Assembly (NCBI RefSeq): GCF_023656545.1
Contig: NZ_JAMOKF010000005.1
Span: 1-64,000, forward strand
DNA length: 64,000 bases
Direction of reading: 5' to 3'
From: Micromonospora phytophila
GTDB lineage: Bacteria > Actinomycetota > Actinomycetes > Mycobacteriales > Micromonosporaceae
Under the pieces are notes generated by a model, which was not told where the DNA came from, made no database searches, and saw nothing but the letters and a program-made list of their open reading frames with translations. Made by a program: the position numbers and the translations under genes. Shown one piece after another: positions 43,724 to 51,768 of this stretch; the stretch's first letter is position 1; each line of letters begins with the position of its first letter.

Positions 43724-45310
43724 TCAGCCGTCCAGCGCGCCGATGCCCACCAGCCTGGCGGCCAGGTCCGCGCCCGCACCGGTGTAGTGGAAGTCGCGGC
43801 TCGCTCGCAGCAGCTCGTACACCGGCGCCTGCTCGCTGTGCGGCGACACCACCGCCGACAGGGCGTCGTACCATTCGCGGGCCGCCGGGCTGAGCCGATC
43901 CGGGCCGAGGATGGCCGACGCCTGGAGGCAGGCCGCACCCAGGACCCCCAGGATGGTCGCCACGTTCTCGGTGAGTCGCAGGCAACGACGCGCCGCGTTA
44001 AGCCCCATGCTCACCACGTCCTGGTTCTGACCGTTCGACGGCAGGCTCTTCACCGACGACGGCGTGGCCAGGTCGAGGTTCTCCGACGCGACGCTCGTCG
44101 CCAGGTACTGCGCCCCCATCAGCCCGCAAGCCAGGCCGGAGTCGGACAAGGCCAGGAAGTCGGGCAACTCACCGTTGAGGGCGGGGTCGACGAGCCGGTT
44201 GACCTGCCGTTCGGCGAGGACGCCGATCTCGGTGAGCGCGATGGCCAGATAGTCGGCCGCAGCGGCGACGTACTGGCCGTGGAAGTTGCCACCGTGGAAC
44301 GAGGCCTCGGCGTCCTCGAAGATCAGCGGGTTGTCGTTGCAGGAGTTGAGTTCCGTCTCGACGATGCCCTTCGCGAAAGCCAGCGTGTCGACGACCGGGC
44401 CGAGAACCTGCGGTACGCAGCGGACTGAGTAGGCGCTCTGCAGGTACACGCCGGTGTCCACCACCGTGTCCACCGACTGCTGCTCGATGGCGGACATCAG
44501 CTCAACGTGCTCCCGGGTCAGCTGGCTGCCATCGAGCAGTCCACGCAGCTTCTCGGCGACAAGGATCTGCCCATGGTGGCCCTTCAGCTCGTGCCCACGG
44601 GCGTCGAAGGCACGGGTGGAACCGCGCAGGCACTGGGTCATCACGCTTGAGAGCAGGACCGCGGAATTGAGCAGCCGGTGGGCCCTGGCGATCGTGATCG
44701 CGGCCGTACCGGACATCGCTGAGGTGCCGTTCACCAGCGCGATGCCCTCCTTGAAGCCGAGCTCGACGGGCGGGCGCCCGAGGGCGCGCAGGGCCTCGCC
44801 GGTCGGCACCACCCTGCCCTGCCGGAACACCTCGCCCTCCCCGATCACCGACAGCGCCATGTGGCTGAGGGGCGCCAGGTCGCCGCTCGCGCCCAGCGAG
44901 CCCTGCTCCGGGATGACCGGGTGGATCCCGCTATTGAGCAGTTCGATCAGCAGAGACAAGGTCTCCGTGCTGACGCCAGAGTGCCCCTTGGCCAACGAGT
45001 TGACCCGGGCCAGCATGATCGCCCGGATGACCGGTTCCTCCAGGCTCCGCCCGCCACCGGCCGCGTGCCCCCGCAGCAGATTCACCTGCAGTTCGGTCTT
45101 GAACTTCGCCGGCACGGCGACATGCGCCATCTCGCCGAAGCCGGTGTTGACCCCGTACATCGGCCGCTGCTCGCTACCCCACACCTGGACCTTCTCGTGC
45201 GCCAAGCGTACCGACTCCATGATCTTGTCCGGGATCGAGATCGTCTCGAACTCGTTGGCTACCCGGTTGACGGCTTCGATGGTGAGGCCGGTTCCCGTCA
45301 CGTCGAGCAT
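43724..45310 (-). CDS. MIO-dependent aromatic amino acid ammonia-lyase/2,3-aminomutase
   Basis: A 528-residue enzyme with an autocatalytic MIO cofactor from Ala141-Ser142-Gly143 (GSLGASGDLAPLSH) and catalytic Tyr52 (MYGVNTGFGEM). The late motif SNGQNQDVVSMG has NQDVVS, as in phenylalanine/tyrosine lyases and aminomutases, and not the QEDH of histidine ammonia-lyase. The substrate-pocket pair after LQVNLL-R is Gly81-His82, close to the SH pair of tyrosine aminomutases such as SgcC4 and unlike the HL of tyrosine lyases. It therefore probably makes beta-tyrosine, beta-phenylalanine or the matching cinnamate. A strong AGGAGG site precedes the ATG. Placement before two ATP-grasp ligases favours use as a building block. 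Confidence 0.9.
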   Translation of the reverse strand: MLDVTGTGLTIEAVNRVANEFETISIPDKIMESVRLAHEKVQVWGSEQRPMYGVNTGFGEMAHVAVPAKFKTELQVNLLRGHAAGGGRSLEEPVIRAIMLARVNSLAKGHSGVSTETLSLLIELLNSGIHPVIPEQGSLGASGDLAPLSHMALSVIGEGEVFRQGRVVPTGEALRALGRPPVELGFKEGIALVNGTSAMSGTAAITIARAHRLLNSAVLLSSVMTQCLRGSTRAFDARGHELKGHHGQILVAEKLRGLLDGSQLTREHVELMSAIEQQSVDTVVDTGVYLQSAYSVRCVPQVLGPVVDTLAFAKGIVETELNSCNDNPLIFEDAEASFHGGNFHGQYVAAAADYLAIALTEIGVLAERQVNRLVDPALNGELPDFLALSDSGLACGLMGAQYLATSVASENLDLATPSSVKSLPSNGQNQDVVSMGLNAARRCLRLTENVATILGVLGAACLQASAILGPDRLSPAAREWYDALSAVVSPHSEQAPVYELLRASRDFHYTGAGADLAARLVGIGALDG

Positions 45311-45362
45311 GATGCCTCCTGATGCTGAGCGTTCCGCGCGGTCGAAGCTGAACAGTCGCTGG

Positions 45363-46502
45363 TCAGCAGTGATCGCGGTAACTGTCGTAGGGAATGCGGT
45401 GGTGGAGCTCCGGGGAGCCCAGCTCCGCCTGCAGTTCGTGCAGCTTCGTCGAGTTGTGTCCGCGTACCTCGGCGTCCGGCCAGTCCGTCACTTGGAGCGG
45501 CAGACCCCAGCGCGCCTGCGGCACGGCGCCGCGCAGCAGCTTGGCCTGATATGAGGACGGACCGAGCCAGAGTTCCGTCCGCCCGAGGGCGTAGGCCCGC
45601 TCGATCGGGCGGTAGTAGACCAGCTCGAAATACTCGGCGGCGTTGCCCGCCTCGGCGTAGTCGAACCCGGCCGTGCGGACGCAGGACGACCGTCCGTGGT
45701 CCATCACCAGCGCGAAGCCCGCTACGCACCCGTCGCGTCCGCACGCCAGGACCGCGCTGACGTCGTCCAGCGCGTCCGCCTGGCGTTCCATCATCACCGT
45801 GGCCGCGGCCAGGTCGAGCCCGCCCCCGTACTTCTTCGCGGTCTGCAGGCCGAGCCGGACCACGTCCGTGACGCAATCCCGGTAGCGCCGGGAGAAGACC
45901 TGGTATCCGGCCTGCGCGAAGCGCCGTCGGTCGGCGCGGACGGCAGAGCGACGCCGCTTCGGCAGGGCCGCGAGGTAGTCGCCGAAGTCCGTTCCGGGGA
46001 GCGAGATCAGGCACTCACTTTTGAGCGCCAGCGGGGTCGGGCCGCCGACGAGCGGTCGCAACAGGACCATGCTTTCGTCGTCGAGGTAGGGCCACCAGGC
46101 GACCGCCGTGACGCCCCGCAGCATCTCCTGCGCCGCGGCGACCAGCTCGCGGAAGGCGCTGACCCGCTGATCCCGGGTGAGGTCAGCCCGCACCAGCAGG
46201 TTGTTGTTGTAGCCGTGCCGGTTGCCCAGGAGGACCTGCTCGGCGTCCGCCGCGCCGGCCGCCGGAAGCTGCCGGTGGAGCTGGTAGTTGCCGTGCGTCT
46301 CCCGGCTGACCCGGTACACGGGCAGGGCTGCGGCCAGGGTGCCTGAAAGGTCGTAGGCGAGCAGATGGGAGCTGCTGATCCCGGGTCGCTCCACCTCCTG
46401 GAAGCGGTGCCACGCATGGCTGTCGTAGAGCCGTCCCCCGAGGCGGTCCCAAGCCTCGACGGAAACCTCGCGCACCGACCCGACCTGGCGTACGTCGAAC
46501 AA
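45363..46502 (-). CDS. FemAB/BioF2-like GNAT acyltransferase
   Basis: A 379-residue protein of the peptidoglycan-bridge (FemAB/FemX) or BioF2-like double-GNAT superfamily. Marks include DSHAWHRFQEVE near the N-terminus, LPKRRRSAVRADRRRFAQAGY in the middle and the C-terminal ELVYYRPIERAYALGRTELWLGPSSYQAKLLRGA. Relatives transfer aminoacyl groups from tRNA or acyl groups from carriers to amines. In this cluster it could form an amide independent of the ATP-grasp ligases. The start is TTG 46502, weakly supported. It lies 14 nt after the FAD-linked oxidase gene. Confidence 0.75.
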   Translation of the reverse strand: MFDVRQVGSVREVSVEAWDRLGGRLYDSHAWHRFQEVERPGISSSHLLAYDLSGTLAAALPVYRVSRETHGNYQLHRQLPAAGAADAEQVLLGNRHGYNNNLLVRADLTRDQRVSAFRELVAAAQEMLRGVTAVAWWPYLDDESMVLLRPLVGGPTPLALKSECLISLPGTDFGDYLAALPKRRRSAVRADRRRFAQAGYQVFSRRYRDCVTDVVRLGLQTAKKYGGGLDLAAATVMMERQADALDDVSAVLACGRDGCVAGFALVMDHGRSSCVRTAGFDYAEAGNAAEYFELVYYRPIERAYALGRTELWLGPSSYQAKLLRGAVPQARWGLPLQVTDWPDAEVRGHNSTKLHELQAELGSPELHHRIPYDSYRDHC

Positions 46503-46516
46503 CTGGCCACCGCCCC

Positions 46517-47914
46517 TCAGATGATCTTTCCGGGATTGAGGATCCCGAGGGGGTCGAGGGCCAGCTTGACCGCCGCCATCACGTCCACGCCCGCGCCGTG
46601 CTCCAGGCGCATCAGCGAGCGCTTGCCCTGGCCGATGCCATGTTCCCCGGAACAGGTGCCGCCCACCTCGATGGCACGGGTAGCGAGCGTCCGGGCGAAC
46701 GCGGTCGCCCGCTGGCGGGAGAGGTCGTCGTCGGGGTCGACCATCACCAGCATGTGGAAGTTGCCGTCACCGACGTGCCCGCACAGGGGTGCGTCGAGAC
46801 CGGCTCGTTCGGCCTCGGCGACGGCAAACTCGATGCAGCCAGCCAGCGCGGTCAGCGGGACGCACACGTCCGTCGGCAACCCGGTCCGACCGGGAAACAG
46901 GGCGTGCGTCGCCCACCAGAGGTCGTGGCGGCTACGCCACAGCCGCCGTCCGTCGTCGGCGTCCTCGGCCAGCTCCACCCCCGCGGCGCGGTGGTCGGCG
47001 AGGATGGCGCCGAGCACCGGCAACTCGGCGGCGACCCGGGGCGCGCTGCCGCTGAGCTCGAAGAAGAGATGCGGGGTATCCGGCAGGTCGAGGCCGGAGT
47101 ACTGATTGGTCGCCCGGATCGAGGTGGGGTCCAGCAGTTCGACCCGGGACAGGAACAGGCCCGCCCGGCGCGCGGCGATCATCGCCGCGACGGCGTCGCC
47201 GACCGAGGCGAAGCGCGCCGAACCGGTCTGCACCCGCTCCGCAATCGGCTGCACGCGCAGGGTCAGCTCCACGAAGACGCCGAGCGTGCCTTCGGAGCCG
47301 ACGAACAACCGGAGCAGGTCGTAGCCGCTGGCGGACTTCGCCGCTCGGCTACCCACCCGGATCTGTTCGCCGGAGGCCAGGACCACCTCCGCGGCGATCA
47401 CGTTGTCCCGCATGGTGCCGTACCCGACCGCCCGGGTCCCGCTGGCCCGGGTTCCCGCCATGCCGCCGAGGGTCGCGTTCGCGCCCGGGTCCACCGGGAA
47501 GAACAGGCCTTGGGCCCGGAGCGCGTCGTTGAGGTCCTCGCGCCGCACGCCCGGCTGCACCGTGACGGTGAGGTCATCCCGCGAGACGTTCAGGACCGCG
47601 TTCATCCGCGACAGGTCCAGGCAGACCCCCCCGAACGGGGCGTTGGTCTGCCCTTCGAGGGACGTCCCGCCGCCGTACGGGAGCAGCGGCACCTGGTGCC
47701 GGCTGGCGATCCGGACCGCCTCGCGGACGTCCGCCGCGCTCTCGGCGTACAGCACCGCCTGTGGGGCCTGCGGGCGCAGCCACCCCTGCGCTGCGACGTG
47801 ACCCACGACCACGTCCGGATCGGTGCAGAAGCGGTCAGCGAAGTGGGCCGTTAGGGCGGGCCCGGCCTCGCCGAGGTCGTTGCGGACGGTGGGGGAAGGC
47901 AGAGCGGAAGTCAT
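46517..47914 (-). CDS. FAD-linked oxidase, D-lactate dehydrogenase/glycolate oxidase type
   Basis: A 465-residue flavoenzyme with an FAD_binding_4 domain (LLPYGGGTSLEGQ, GGMAGTRASGTRAVGYGTMRDNV) and a C-terminal FAD-oxidase domain (CGHVGDGNFHMLV, CSGEHGIGQGKR, LDPLGILNPGKII). Relatives oxidise 2-hydroxy acids. The ATG at 47914 overlaps the oxygenase stop as ATGA, so the two enzymes are produced together and may act in sequence on one substrate: hydroxylation, then oxidation of the alcohol. That sequence is inference. Confidence 0.87.
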   Translation of the reverse strand: MTSALPSPTVRNDLGEAGPALTAHFADRFCTDPDVVVGHVAAQGWLRPQAPQAVLYAESAADVREAVRIASRHQVPLLPYGGGTSLEGQTNAPFGGVCLDLSRMNAVLNVSRDDLTVTVQPGVRREDLNDALRAQGLFFPVDPGANATLGGMAGTRASGTRAVGYGTMRDNVIAAEVVLASGEQIRVGSRAAKSASGYDLLRLFVGSEGTLGVFVELTLRVQPIAERVQTGSARFASVGDAVAAMIAARRAGLFLSRVELLDPTSIRATNQYSGLDLPDTPHLFFELSGSAPRVAAELPVLGAILADHRAAGVELAEDADDGRRLWRSRHDLWWATHALFPGRTGLPTDVCVPLTALAGCIEFAVAEAERAGLDAPLCGHVGDGNFHMLVMVDPDDDLSRQRATAFARTLATRAIEVGGTCSGEHGIGQGKRSLMRLEHGAGVDVMAAVKLALDPLGILNPGKII

Positions 47915-48957
47915 GCCACGGTCCACCCTGGCTCGTCGGCGAGCGCCACGAGAATCCGTCGTGGCCCTTCGAACGAAGATCTGCCGTGCGCCGTCAGAAT
48001 GTTGTCGATGAGCAGAAGGTCGCCCTTCTCGAGCCTGACCCCCACCTCGAGGGTGGCGAGGCTCCGCGCGATGGCCACCGCCTGCTCGGGCGGTACCGGC
48101 GCGCCGTCGCCGAAGAGGACGTTGTCCAGCGACTCGGGCCGGGTCGCCAGCGCCTCGCGCAGCTCCTTCTCGTCCTGCGTACGCCCGTCGCGCGCGGCCC
48201 ACTCGATCATGCAGGCGGGCGCGAAGAAGTGCGCCTGATTGTGCCAGACCAACCGGTCGGTCACCGGATGCCGACGAACCGCCGGCATCCGCTCCTGGGT
48301 GAGCTGGAGCCAGTCATCGTCCAGCCAGGTCGCGTGCCAGCCGCGTCGTCGGGAGATGTCGTCTACCTGGCGGGAGTCGTCGGTGTCGAAAACTTCCTGC
48401 CAGGTCTTCTGGATCCCCGCCTTGCTGACCATCGAGCTGCGGGACGGCAAGGACCGGCGAAGTCGGAGGCCACGGCGTTCGAACTCGTCGCGGCAGTCAC
48501 GGGGAATCGACTCCAGCGCGGCGGCCATGTCACCGAGCAGGGACAGCCCGCCGCGGGTCGCGGGGGTGAGGCACAGGAACGCCACCCGGTGCGGCCCGTT
48601 GCTCGTGTACGCCATCTCCTGGTGCAACGGAATCGACCAGGCCGGCGGCGTCTCGGTCGCCGTCATGATCCGCCCGTGCAGCCGGGTACGGGGCGAGGTG
48701 CCACCCACGTAGTCGCGCAGTTGGGGGAAGGCAGCGGCGATGACCGACTCGTACTTCTCGGCCGCCGTGACCCGGGGAAACCCCCGGATCAAAAGGGCGC
48801 CGGACCGGTGCAGCGCGTCGGCGATCTCGGCCCGGTGGCGTTGCATCCAGGCCGCGACCGTCCGGGGTTCGGCATGGACGCCGTCGAGGGACCACACGGT
48901 AGGCGCTCCCGGACGGGCGGGCGCCGTCCTGCTGGTGACGACAACATCACGAGACAT
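47911..48957 (-). CDS. TauD/clavaminate-synthase-like Fe(II)/2OG oxygenase
   Basis: A 348-residue oxygenase from ATG 48957, preceded by GGAG; an in-frame ATG at 48996 overlapping the upstream stop is the alternative. The metal ligands are His112-x-Glu114 (PLHQEMAY) and the distal His in LTAHGR, with Arg in GPRRILVAL for 2-oxoglutarate. The HxE variant is that of clavaminate synthase and of asparagine/arginine beta-hydroxylases, pointing to an amino-acid-like substrate. It sits between two flavoenzyme genes in the operon. Confidence 0.87.
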   Translation of the reverse strand: MSRDVVVTSRTAPARPGAPTVWSLDGVHAEPRTVAAWMQRHRAEIADALHRSGALLIRGFPRVTAAEKYESVIAAAFPQLRDYVGGTSPRTRLHGRIMTATETPPAWSIPLHQEMAYTSNGPHRVAFLCLTPATRGGLSLLGDMAAALESIPRDCRDEFERRGLRLRRSLPSRSSMVSKAGIQKTWQEVFDTDDSRQVDDISRRRGWHATWLDDDWLQLTQERMPAVRRHPVTDRLVWHNQAHFFAPACMIEWAARDGRTQDEKELREALATRPESLDNVLFGDGAPVPPEQAVAIARSLATLEVGVRLEKGDLLLIDNILTAHGRSSFEGPRRILVALADEPGWTVA

Positions 48958-48992
48958 GGTGCTCCAAACTTGACTGCGGACGATCAGACGAC

Positions 48993-50060
48993 TCATGCGT
49001 GGACGAGCAACGACTGCGCCGCCCGTTCGGCCAGGGCCGGGGATAGCCGCACACCGGCGCCAGACCCGCCGACGATCGCCACTAGGCCGGGCGACAGTTC
49101 CCGCACGGCGGGTTCGTTGCCGGTGCGGTAGAGGTCGTAGCCGGCGACGCCGTCGATGCCGGCCACCGGCAGGTCGGGCCACACCGGTCGGGCCCGGGCG
49201 AGCCCCTCCGCCAGGTCCGCGTCGTCGAAAAGCGGCGACGTCCCGGGGTGCTCCGGCGCGTACCGGCTCCGATGGAAGTTGACGTGGCACACCGCGGGGT
49301 CCGGCGAGGGGATGATGGAGACGGACGCGCCGGCCCAGACGATGCTCGGCGCGCCGGCGACGGGTCGCGGGAGTCTCACCCGGAGGCTCGAAATACGCTT
49401 GATCCGTCCCTCCGCCGGGTCGATCCGCCCGGATGCGCCGACGACCTCCGGAGACGGGAACGCGCCCACGCACAACGCCACCGCCCGGCCACGCGCCAGG
49501 ACCGTCCCGCCGGACTCGACGACCCAGCGGTCGCCGTGGCGTCGGATCAGGTCGACCGGGGTGTGCTCGCGCACGGCGATGCGGTCGGCGGCACGCACCT
49601 GGTCCCGCACGAAAGCTGCCGTGTCGAAGACGAAGCTGTGCTGCCGGCCGTCCAGCACCAGCCATTCCGCGTCGGGGACGATCTCACCGTACGCCTGCGC
49701 GGCGAACTCGCGTCGTTCGGCCGCAGCGGGCTCGAGCGGGGGCACCGACAGCATCCGGCTGAACTCGTCGAGGTCCCGCCGGCGGACCAGATAGAGCGTT
49801 TCGTGCTCGGTGAGGTAGGCGCGCAGCGTCGACTCGCTTCGGAACAGCAGATCGCTACGCGTCACCAGCCGACGCAGCGCACCGGTACGCGCCGCGGGGA
49901 TGCCGGCGTTCAGCGAGACGCCGCTGGCGCCGGCGAGCAGCGGGCCACGGTCGACGACCAGCACCGTGGCGCCGGGCACCTGCCGCGCGTAGGTGGCGGC
50001 GAGCAGGCAACCGAGCGCTCCGCCACCAACGAGCACAAGGTCGGCGTCGTGCTCGGTCAT
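48993..50060 (-). CDS. DAO-type FAD-dependent amine/amino acid oxidase
   Basis: A 355-residue flavoprotein with the FAD-binding fold LVLVGGGALGCLLAATYAR at the N-terminus, ATVLVVDRG, and the late GGSGAGVRLSPALAE, typical of the DAO/glycine-oxidase family. The ATG at 50060 overlaps the cupin stop as ATGA. In the s56-p1 pathway a flavoenzyme of this kind (Spb39) processes the N-N product made by the hydrazine synthetase, so this gene is the likely counterpart and would cleave the C-N bond on the lysine side or oxidise the hydrazine. This is inference from context. Confidence 0.85.
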   Translation of the reverse strand: MTEHDADLVLVGGGALGCLLAATYARQVPGATVLVVDRGPLLAGASGVSLNAGIPAARTGALRRLVTRSDLLFRSESTLRAYLTEHETLYLVRRRDLDEFSRMLSVPPLEPAAAERREFAAQAYGEIVPDAEWLVLDGRQHSFVFDTAAFVRDQVRAADRIAVREHTPVDLIRRHGDRWVVESGGTVLARGRAVALCVGAFPSPEVVGASGRIDPAEGRIKRISSLRVRLPRPVAGAPSIVWAGASVSIIPSPDPAVCHVNFHRSRYAPEHPGTSPLFDDADLAEGLARARPVWPDLPVAGIDGVAGYDLYRTGNEPAVRELSPGLVAIVGGSGAGVRLSPALAERAAQSLLVHA

Positions 50061-50485
50061 GACCACGCGAGCGAGAAGGTCACCAACGGTTCGTCGCCAG
50101 TGCACCAGACCTGGTGGGTGGCTCGCGACGGGATGACGACCACCTGGCCCGGCGCGAGGTCGCGGCGCTCACCGTTGAGCTCCAACCTTCCCCGGCCGCT
50201 GGAGATGAACCACAGCTCGACCGCGTCGTGCTGGTCGAACGGACTGCTCGCCCCTGGCTTCAGTTCGTCCCAGAACGCTTCCAGGCTGGCCGGCGCTCCG
50301 GCCAGTACGGCGGTCGGAGGCAGGACGTAACTCCCGCCCCGGGCGTCCGGGCTCTGGTGCTCCATCCGGAAGGACAGGCGTACGCTGCCGTCGGTGTCGG
50401 TCAGCCCGGGCGGCAGGGCGGTCTCCCCGATGGCCAGTTGATCGGCGCTGGTCATCTCCGTGTATCCCCCGTTCATCATGATCAT
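50057..50485 (-). CDS. Stand-alone cupin, likely hydrazine-forming subunit
   Basis: A 142-residue single-domain cupin. Candidate metal ligands are His86, Glu90 (FDQHDAVELWF) and His124 (PSRATHQVW) in the two cupin motifs. It overlaps the N-hydroxylase gene and the FAD oxidase gene by 4 nt each. In known hydrazine synthetases such as Spb40 a zinc cupin is fused to a methionyl-tRNA-synthetase-like domain: the cupin rearranges the ester of N6-hydroxylysine and an amino acid into an N-N bond. Here the two functions lie on separate proteins. The role is inferred from family and context. Confidence 0.83.
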   Translation of the reverse strand: MIMMNGGYTEMTSADQLAIGETALPPGLTDTDGSVRLSFRMEHQSPDARGGSYVLPPTAVLAGAPASLEAFWDELKPGASSPFDQHDAVELWFISSGRGRLELNGERRDLAPGQVVVIPSRATHQVWCTGDEPLVTFSLAWS

Positions 50486-51768
50486 GGCGTCAGGTCCTGC
50501 GCGATGTCGCCTCGGGCGGTGGCGAAGTGTTCGCGCTCGAGAATGGAGTTGAGGATCACGGCGCTGCGCCAGGGCACCACCGCGAGGTTCGAGTCGGCCA
50601 GGCCGTGCGTCGTCCTGGCAGCGTTCTGCACGAAGATCCGGCCGGGTTTCACTGTGTCCAGCCGCAGGGAGTAGTCCTCCGCGATCGGCGGTGCGGCGCT
50701 GCGCTGGTCCTGGTCGAGCAGGCCCTGGAGAAAGCCGGGTACGCAGTGCCGGTAGCCGGTGGCAAGGACGACCACATCCGAGTCGATTTCCCGGCGGGTG
50801 CGGTTGAGGCGGCTGGACACCGTCGCGCGGTATCCGTCGCCGCGCGGTGCGATGTCGACGAGCCGCGTCGAGGTGAGCAGCTCGTACGGGATCGGCCGGT
50901 CGGTCAGATAGTCCTGGAAGTAGAGCCGCTCGTAGATCTGCTGGAGCAGTTCCTCCGAGATGCCATCGCTGGCGAGCAGGTCGGAGCGCAACAGGTCCTC
51001 GCGCACGGCCTCGTCCAGCCGAGAGAAGAATTCGGTGTGCCGCGGGTTGAACAACTCGTTGGTGAACGCCGAGTCGTCCAGGGGCTTGAAGCCGCTGCGC
51101 GATGTCAACCAGGTCAGCTGGCTCGGCCAGCCGACCTCGCCGCAGAGGATGTCAGAGACGATCTCCGCCGAGCTCTGGCCACCGCCGACGACGACCACCG
51201 AGCGGCCCTCGAGATCCCGCACGAGTTCGCTGTACCGCGATGAGTGCAGGAGGGTTTCCGACAGGTGCGGCAACGCGCAGGCGGGGACGTGCGGGGAGGC
51301 GCCCACCCCGCAGACCACGTGGTTGGACCGGTGGCGCTGCCCGTTCGCTGAGGTTACGACGAAGGATTGTCCGTCGTGGCTGACGTCGGTGACCTTCGCG
51401 CCGAACCGGACGGACGGCAGACTGCGGGCGACCCAGGCGTAGTACTGGATGAATTCGTGCCGGCTGACCGCCGAGCGGTGCGCGATGAACGAGCGGTACA
51501 GGCGGCCGTGCAGGGCGAGGAAGTTCAGGAAGCTGAACCGGTTGGTGGGGTCGACCACGCTCACCAGGTCCTTGAGCGGCGAGACCTGAAGCTTCGCACC
51601 GGCCGGCAGCAGGCCCCGGTGCCAGCCCGGCGTCGGCTGCGATTCCAGGACTAACAGGCGCAGCTCCGGCAACGTGTTCGCCAGTGCCGCCAGGCTCAGG
51701 TTCGCGGGGCCGGCTCCGATCGCGACCACGTCGTAACAGTCGCCGCCGGCGATGAGCGGCCTGGTCAC
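50482..51768 (-). CDS. L-lysine/L-ornithine N-monooxygenase
   Basis: A 428-residue flavin N-hydroxylase of the SidA/IucD/PvdA family. Visible: FAD motif AIGAGPANLSLAAL (residues 16-29), the substrate region LQVSPLKDLVSVVDPTNRFSFLNFL, the NADPH motif VVVVGGGQSSAE, and VVLATGYRHCVPGFL near the C-terminus. It hydroxylates the side-chain amine. Siderophore roles are possible, but no siderophore synthetase is present, and the overlap with the cupin and MetRS-like genes points to N-hydroxylation as the first step of N-N bond formation. The substrate (Lys or Orn) cannot be separated by eye. Confidence 0.9.
   Translation of the reverse strand: MTRPLIAGGDCYDVVAIGAGPANLSLAALANTLPELRLLVLESQPTPGWHRGLLPAGAKLQVSPLKDLVSVVDPTNRFSFLNFLALHGRLYRSFIAHRSAVSRHEFIQYYAWVARSLPSVRFGAKVTDVSHDGQSFVVTSANGQRHRSNHVVCGVGASPHVPACALPHLSETLLHSSRYSELVRDLEGRSVVVVGGGQSSAEIVSDILCGEVGWPSQLTWLTSRSGFKPLDDSAFTNELFNPRHTEFFSRLDEAVREDLLRSDLLASDGISEELLQQIYERLYFQDYLTDRPIPYELLTSTRLVDIAPRGDGYRATVSSRLNRTRREIDSDVVVLATGYRHCVPGFLQGLLDQDQRSAAPPIAEDYSLRLDTVKPGRIFVQNAARTTHGLADSNLAVVPWRSAVILNSILEREHFATARGDIAQDLTP

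Noticed and set aside
43724-45310. MIO enzyme as histidine ammonia-lyase (hutH)
   Set aside because: NQDVVS replaces the QEDH of HutH, and no other hut gene is near.
50482-51768. N-hydroxylase as part of a siderophore cluster
   Set aside because: No NRPS, IucA/IucC synthetase, siderophore acyltransferase or iron transporter is present in the window.
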